Shown here: one piece after another, positions 44,361 through 47,714 of the stretch
How the letters are laid out: every line of letters begins with the position of its first letter
How positions within the stretch are numbered: the stretch's first letter is position 1
Origin: Sulfitobacter marinus
GTDB lineage: Bacteria; Pseudomonadota; Alphaproteobacteria; Rhodobacterales; Rhodobacteraceae
Direction: 5' to 3'
NCBI RefSeq assembly: GCF_900116285.1
Contig: NZ_FPAJ01000008.1
Location: 1-47,714 of the forward strand
Length of the DNA stretch: 47,714 nt
Notes under the pieces: generated by a model
What the model saw: only the letters and a program-made list of their open reading frames with translations
The model's database searches: none
Told to the model about the DNA's origin: nothing
Position numbers and translations under genes: made by a program

Positions 44361-44789
44361 ATGACAACGATTGATACAAACCTCGGAAAGACCAGCAAGG
44401 GCTGGAATATCGGCCTTTGGGTTGCCCAAGCCCTGCTGGCTGCGATGTTCCTGATGGCTGGCGCAACAAAGCTGACTTCCGGATCGGCTGAATTGGTGGC
44501 GATGGGCATGGGCTGGGCCGAAAATGCACCCTTCTTGCTGATCAAGTTCATTGGTTTGGCTGAAGTTGCAGGTGGGTTGGGCCTGATTTTGCCAGCGGCC
44601 ACCCGCATTATGCCACGTCTGACTAAATGGGCTGCTGTGGGCCTGTGTATTGTTATGGTTCTGGCCGCTGGCGTCCATGTTTTCCGCGGTGAATTCGAAG
44701 TGGTTCCGGTCAACGCCGTTCTGTTCGCACTGGCCGCTCTGGTTATTTGGGGTCGTACGAATAAGGCACCAATTGCACCACGCGGTTAA
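44361..44789 (+). CDS. DoxX-family membrane protein
   Basis: A 142-aa, four-helix membrane protein of the DoxX/DoxD-like family. ALLAAMFLMAGATKLTSG is the usual first helix, followed by KFIGLAEVAGGLGLILPAATRI. The start MTTIDTN at 44361 follows AGGAAAGAG; the longer frame upstream is not DoxX-like. CatD and MhqP of Bacillus are DoxX-type partners of ring-cleavage dioxygenases; here too a VOC dioxygenase-like gene follows (69-nt gap). Confidence 0.88.
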   Translation: MTTIDTNLGKTSKGWNIGLWVAQALLAAMFLMAGATKLTSGSAELVAMGMGWAENAPFLLIKFIGLAEVAGGLGLILPAATRIMPRLTKWAAVGLCIVMVLAAGVHVFRGEFEVVPVNAVLFALAALVIWGRTNKAPIAPRG

Positions 44790-44858
44790 TCCATCTCGTC
44801 TCGCGCTCTGGTTCTTCCCGCCAGAGCGCACTTTTACCCCAAAAGGTTGTCTTATTCT

Positions 44859-45746
44859 ATGCTCAATAGCCCACTCTCTACCGACCCTCGCCATGCGATA
44901 CCGATTGACCGCCTGTCTTGGGGTGTTGTCGAGCTTCAGGTCACCGATCTAGAACGTGCGATCACATTCTGGACGACTGCTTTGGGGCTTATCAAACGTG
45001 ATAACCAGTCACCCGGCACCGCACTTGGCACGCAAGACAGAACCCTTATCATTCTGCACGCTGGCGCGGATACACCTGTCGCAGCGCCTTATACGGGCAT
45101 GTATCATGTCGCGATTGGCGTACGCAGTCAGGTCGAGTTTTCGCGGATTCTCGTCCGCCTGATCCATCTGAATGTGCAGGTCGGACCGACGGATCACTTG
45201 ATGGCAAAGTCACTATATTTCCATGATCCTGATGGGCTGGAGATCGAGATCACCTATGAGACACCCGAACGGTTTAGTCATTTTGGCAATATGTCTAAGG
45301 GCCTGACTTTGTACGATGTTGACGGCAACGCCCATTCTGGGCGCGGACCGCTGGACGTGAGGGCCGAGCTGGTCCATGCAGCGGGCACAGACCCGTTGGC
45401 ACCGTTGGCAGACGACAGTTTCCTCGCGCATCTGCACTTTAAAGTGCCAGCACTTGAGCCTGCTCTGGACTGGTTCGAAACCCTTGGATTTGAACGCCAC
45501 CTGACGCTGGACGCTTGGGGCTTTGCCGATATGGGCGCGGGTGCCCCCAACACGCACCGTTTGGCCATGAACATCTGGGCCGGTCCCAACAACCCGCCTA
45601 TGCCGCAAAATATGGCTGGGTTGGTGCACTACGAATTGTTCAAACATGGCGATGCAGTCGTCTCACCGCATCTGCAGCAAGACGGCAATGCCTTGCGCGG
45701 AACAGATCCCGCAGGCGTCGCAGTTACCCTGCGCCCAGCAAAATAG
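44859..45746 (+). CDS. two-domain VOC protein, CatE/ring-cleavage dioxygenase-like
   Basis: A 295-aa protein with two vicinal-oxygen-chelate modules. Module 1 starts RLSWGVVELQVTDLERAITFWTTALGL and holds MYHVAIGV (His ligand region) and YFHDPDGLEIEITYE (Glu ligand region). Module 2 starts AHLHFKVPALEPALDWFETLGFE and ends near HYELFKHGDAVV. This order matches CatE-type catechol 2,3-dioxygenases and related MhqO. The ATG at 44859 is preferred over a TTG at 44847; AAAAGG lies at 44841-44846. Substrate inferred as a catechol or quinone-derived aromatic only by family and neighbours. Confidence 0.8.
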   Translation: MLNSPLSTDPRHAIPIDRLSWGVVELQVTDLERAITFWTTALGLIKRDNQSPGTALGTQDRTLIILHAGADTPVAAPYTGMYHVAIGVRSQVEFSRILVRLIHLNVQVGPTDHLMAKSLYFHDPDGLEIEITYETPERFSHFGNMSKGLTLYDVDGNAHSGRGPLDVRAELVHAAGTDPLAPLADDSFLAHLHFKVPALEPALDWFETLGFERHLTLDAWGFADMGAGAPNTHRLAMNIWAGPNNPPMPQNMAGLVHYELFKHGDAVVSPHLQQDGNALRGTDPAGVAVTLRPAK

Positions 45747-45755
45747 GAGAGCATT

Positions 45756-46256
45756 GTGACAGATACCCCGACATCCTACCGTAGAGCACAGATCATTTTG
45801 CACTGGGTCGTTTTCGCGGCCATCTGGGTGCAATGGCTTTTCAACGAGCCGATGAAACGCAACATCGAGGCCATGCAGACAAGCGCGACACCAGCCGACG
45901 GTGACATGACCATGGCGTTGGTCCACGTCGGCTTTGGCTCGACAATCCTGCTGGGAGTGCTTGCCCGACTTTATCTGCGCTACCGTCACGGCGCGCCTGG
46001 TCACGCCCCTGGCACATCCCCAATGCAGGCCAAGATTGCCACAGCTGTTCACTGGTCGCTCTATGGAACACTGATTGCCATGGTGATCACGGGTGGAATG
46101 ACATGGAACGGTGTCGCTGATTTGGGCTATGTGCATTGGCTTCTAAACATCGTGCTCTTTGGCCTGATCACCGCCCATGCCGCCGGTGCCCTCTTCAACC
46201 AGTTCGTCCGCAGGTACGGCACGCTGGCGCGCATGATCCCCGCCCTTAAAAAGTAA
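45756..46256 (+). CDS. cytochrome b561-type membrane protein
   Basis: A 166-aa four-helix cytochrome b561/b6-type protein. Conserved histidines sit in ILHWVVFAAIW (helix 1), ALVHVGFG (helix 2), ATAVHWSLYGTL (helix 3) and LITAHAAGALFNQF (helix 4), the two-haem arrangement. It begins with GTG 9 nt after the VOC stop, with AGGAGA as ribosome-binding site, so it belongs to the same operon. CybB-like proteins transfer electrons from quinol to superoxide in E. coli; relevance here is inference. Confidence 0.87.
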   Translation: MTDTPTSYRRAQIILHWVVFAAIWVQWLFNEPMKRNIEAMQTSATPADGDMTMALVHVGFGSTILLGVLARLYLRYRHGAPGHAPGTSPMQAKIATAVHWSLYGTLIAMVITGGMTWNGVADLGYVHWLLNIVLFGLITAHAAGALFNQFVRRYGTLARMIPALKK

Positions 46257-46261
46257 AAGAT

Positions 46262-46296
46262 CGCCCGAGCCGGGACGGAACCACATGGCTCGGGCG
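46262..46296 (+). promoter_or_regulatory. hairpin between the b561 and MsrQ-like genes
   Basis: CGCCCGAGCC (46262-46271) and GGCTCGGGCG (46287-46296) form a perfect 10-bp stem with a 15-nt loop. It has no T run. It covers the ATG at 46285, which argues against that upstream start for the next gene. Confidence 0.6.
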
Positions 46297-46332
46297 TATC
46301 ACCCCGAAGCCCACATTGGCTTGGAGCTTGAT

Positions 46333-46938
46333 ATGCAACGTTTCTTTGCAGCAACCTCACCTTACTTCACATGGGCAGTGCTGGCCTTCCTTGGGATCAT
46401 GATGACCTTCACTGCACTGACATCAACCGATCCAAAGATCTTTAATCAGCTTGTGCACCCATCCGGTGAAACCTCCGCCAGGCTGTTGATTGTAACGATG
46501 ATGGCGACCCCTTTGACGATGCTGCTGAAGGGGTGGCGTGGACCGCAATGGGTGAAACGCAACCGCCGGTATCTGGGTGTGGCGTCATTTGGCTATGCGC
46601 TGCTGCACACGATTTTCTACCTGCTGGATAAGGCGTCACTGACCACGGTCGTTAACGAGCTGCCACGCCTTTACATCTGGACCGGCTGGATCGCGTTTAT
46701 CATCTTCGTACCCTTGGCGCTGACATCCATGGATTACTTCGTGCGCAAAATGGGGACATGGTGGAAGTGGCTGCAACGCTGGACCTATGCCGCCGCCGTG
46801 CTGACGCTGGTACATTGGGCCGCTTTGCATGATTGGAACGGGGCGGCACCCGCCCTTATCCATTTTGGCCCGCTGATCGTGCTTGAGGCCTACCGTGTTT
46901 GGTACTGGTATCTGCGGCCACGGCCTACAGTGGCATAG
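46333..46938 (+). CDS. MsrQ-like haem membrane protein (ferric-reductase-like domain)
   Basis: A 201-aa, six-helix protein of the ferric reductase-like transmembrane domain, of the MsrQ/YedZ type. The haem-binding histidines appear in GYALLHTIFYLL and WTYAAAVLTLVHWAALHD. MsrQ passes quinol electrons to the periplasmic methionine sulfoxide reductase MsrP. No msrP lies beside it in this window, so the partner is unknown. The start MQRFFAATSPYF at 46333 has GGAG 8-10 nt upstream and avoids the hairpin. Confidence 0.8.
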   Translation: MQRFFAATSPYFTWAVLAFLGIMMTFTALTSTDPKIFNQLVHPSGETSARLLIVTMMATPLTMLLKGWRGPQWVKRNRRYLGVASFGYALLHTIFYLLDKASLTTVVNELPRLYIWTGWIAFIIFVPLALTSMDYFVRKMGTWWKWLQRWTYAAAVLTLVHWAALHDWNGAAPALIHFGPLIVLEAYRVWYWYLRPRPTVA

Positions 46939-47217
46939 AGGCTGCCTCGACGTCCTGGATCAATATATCATGCAGAGCGAAGGGGATTAGCCCGCAAGCG
47001 ACGCTTCCCTCGTGTACTGTTGCGGTCATCAATACGGGATGTAATTGCAAAGCCGAATGTCGCTTGCCGCGGTTCGCAACCATTCGTACGTGCCGCAGCA
47101 TCGGTCAAATTAGGGCTCCTTTCGGTCCTCAGATGCAACGCAGCATCCGGTGATATACTGCTTTAGTCAACGTCGGGTTGTCGTTGTGGGAGGGCATGGC
47201 GGATCGGAGGATCAGTC
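46939..47217. other. 279-bp gap before the integrase gene
   Basis: No gene is supported. The sequence around 47000-47130 is of the repetitive, low-information intergenic type. It is a boundary candidate between the core-like operon and the mobile gene. Confidence 0.4.
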
Positions 47218-47714
47218 ATGGAAACACCAAACCTACCAGCCATTCGCGCACTTCGCCCCGCTTGGAACAAGGGTCGTATCGTTGGTCAGAAACGGCCTTT
47301 GAAGCCTCAACACGTTTGGGCGATCAGGGTTCGTCTAGAACTATCAGAGAACCATCGCGACCTCGCGCTGTTTAACATGGCGATCGACAGCAAGCTGCGC
47401 GGCTGTGACCTGGTGAAGATGAAAGTCGTCGACGTCATGGCGTCGGGTCAGATCAAGGAACGGGCATCGGTGTTACAATGCAAGACACAGAAACCTGTGC
47501 GATTTGAGATATCCGAAGGCACACGCGCCTCGGTCGAAAAGTGGATGGAAGATGAGCTCATGGTTGGCTCGGAGTACCTTTGGCCGGGTCGGTTCCATGA
47601 ACGCCTGCACATCTCGACACGCCAGTATGCGCGGATCGTCCGCGACTGGGTCACATCAATCGGCCTAGACGCGAGTGCATATGGCACGCATTCGATGGGG
47701 CGGACAAAAGTGAC
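47218..47714 (+). CDS. tyrosine recombinase/integrase, partial at window end
   Basis: The first 165 codons of an integrase-family protein, cut by the window edge. It begins METPNLPAIRALRPAWNKGR and lacks an N-terminal core-binding domain, as in a short, catalytic-domain-only family I recall from alphaproteobacterial plasmids and islands. Catalytic Arg I is Arg61 (SKLRGCDL), the beta-hairpin Lys is Lys89 (QCKTQKP), and His158 opens the HxxR box. That box reads HSMGRTKV: the fourth residue, normally Arg, is Gly161, with Arg162 next to it. CGGAGG lies 8 nt before the ATG. The remaining His/Trp and Tyr lie outside the window. Confidence 0.85.
   Translation, partial: METPNLPAIRALRPAWNKGRIVGQKRPLKPQHVWAIRVRLELSENHRDLALFNMAIDSKLRGCDLVKMKVVDVMASGQIKERASVLQCKTQKPVRFEISEGTRASVEKWMEDELMVGSEYLWPGRFHERLHISTRQYARIVRDWVTSIGLDASAYGTHSMGRTKV

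Noticed and set aside
46899..47153. Frame at the end of the MsrQ-like gene
   Set aside because: It begins inside the MsrQ-like coding sequence in another frame and continues into low-information intergenic DNA.
1..47714. CRISPR array, prophage or complete insertion sequence
   Set aside because: No regularly spaced direct repeats, no phage structural genes and no transposase were found. The only mobile-type gene is the partial integrase at the right edge.

Overview
The window reads as a chromosomal segment of a marine alphaproteobacterium of the order Rhodobacterales (Roseobacter group). The evidence is the S10-spc-alpha ribosomal gene order with adk next to secY, the block degQ-rarA-crcB-rluC-ATP12 followed by a BztABCD-type amino-acid transporter, the block rpmH-rnpA-yidD-ttcA-yidC-engB-argB, and moderately high GC with typical roseobacter protein sequences. 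Genus cannot be decided from the sequence alone.

Layout. (1) 1-1474: a terminator, a small exported hypothetical protein, a frameshifted membrane gene resembling the Pycsar effector family (PycTM/DUF5706), and the rpsJ promoter and leader. (2) 1475-21044: the ribosomal cluster rpsJ-rplCDW / rplB-rpsS-rplV-rpsC-rplP / rpmC-rpsQ / rplNXE-rpsN-rpsH-rplFR / rpsE-rpmD / rplO-secY-adk / rpsM-rpsK-rpoA / rplQ. It is interrupted three times by non-ribosomal genes: an MgtC-like and a DUF1206 membrane protein; an AT-richer DUF3800 gene, a 65-aa protein and an opposite-strand 2-oxoglutarate/Fe(II) oxygenase; and a Cys/His-rich exported peptide. A short GGTGGGTTTCACCCACC-type palindrome occurs at each break, usually next to a strong terminator.

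(3) 21182-26107: periplasmic DegP/DegQ-like protease, RarA, fluoride channel CrcB, an RluC-type pseudouridine synthase and the F1 assembly chaperone ATP12, mostly tightly spaced. (4) 26281-30714: bztA (binding protein), a perfect 12-bp stem-loop, then bztB, bztC and bztD, which together make a glutamate/glutamine/aspartate/asparagine-type ABC importer. (5) 30745-38907, minus strand: rpmH-rnpA-yidD, ttcA, an EAL protein with a dead GGDEF domain, yidC, a MOSC protein, engB, argB and sixA. This block combines RNA maturation, membrane-protein insertion, cell division GTPase and arginine synthesis. (6) 39214-42761: a TVP38-type membrane protein coupled to a dihydrolipoamide-dehydrogenase-like flavoprotein, then an orphan sensor kinase. 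(7) 42840-47714: tRNA-Arg(ACG), then a LysR regulator divergent from doxX, a two-domain ring-cleavage-type VOC protein, a cytochrome b561 and an MsrQ-like haem protein. The window ends inside a tyrosine-recombinase gene in which the second catalytic arginine appears to be replaced by glycine.

Most of the window is conserved core genome. The parts most worth a second look are the marked breaks in the ribosomal cluster, the oxygenase placed beside rplP, the DUF3800 gene with its large hairpin, the frameshifted PycTM-like gene, and the LysR/DoxX/VOC/b561/MsrQ cluster, which resembles the quinone-detoxifying catDE pair of Bacillus but carries a different regulator and two extra haem proteins.
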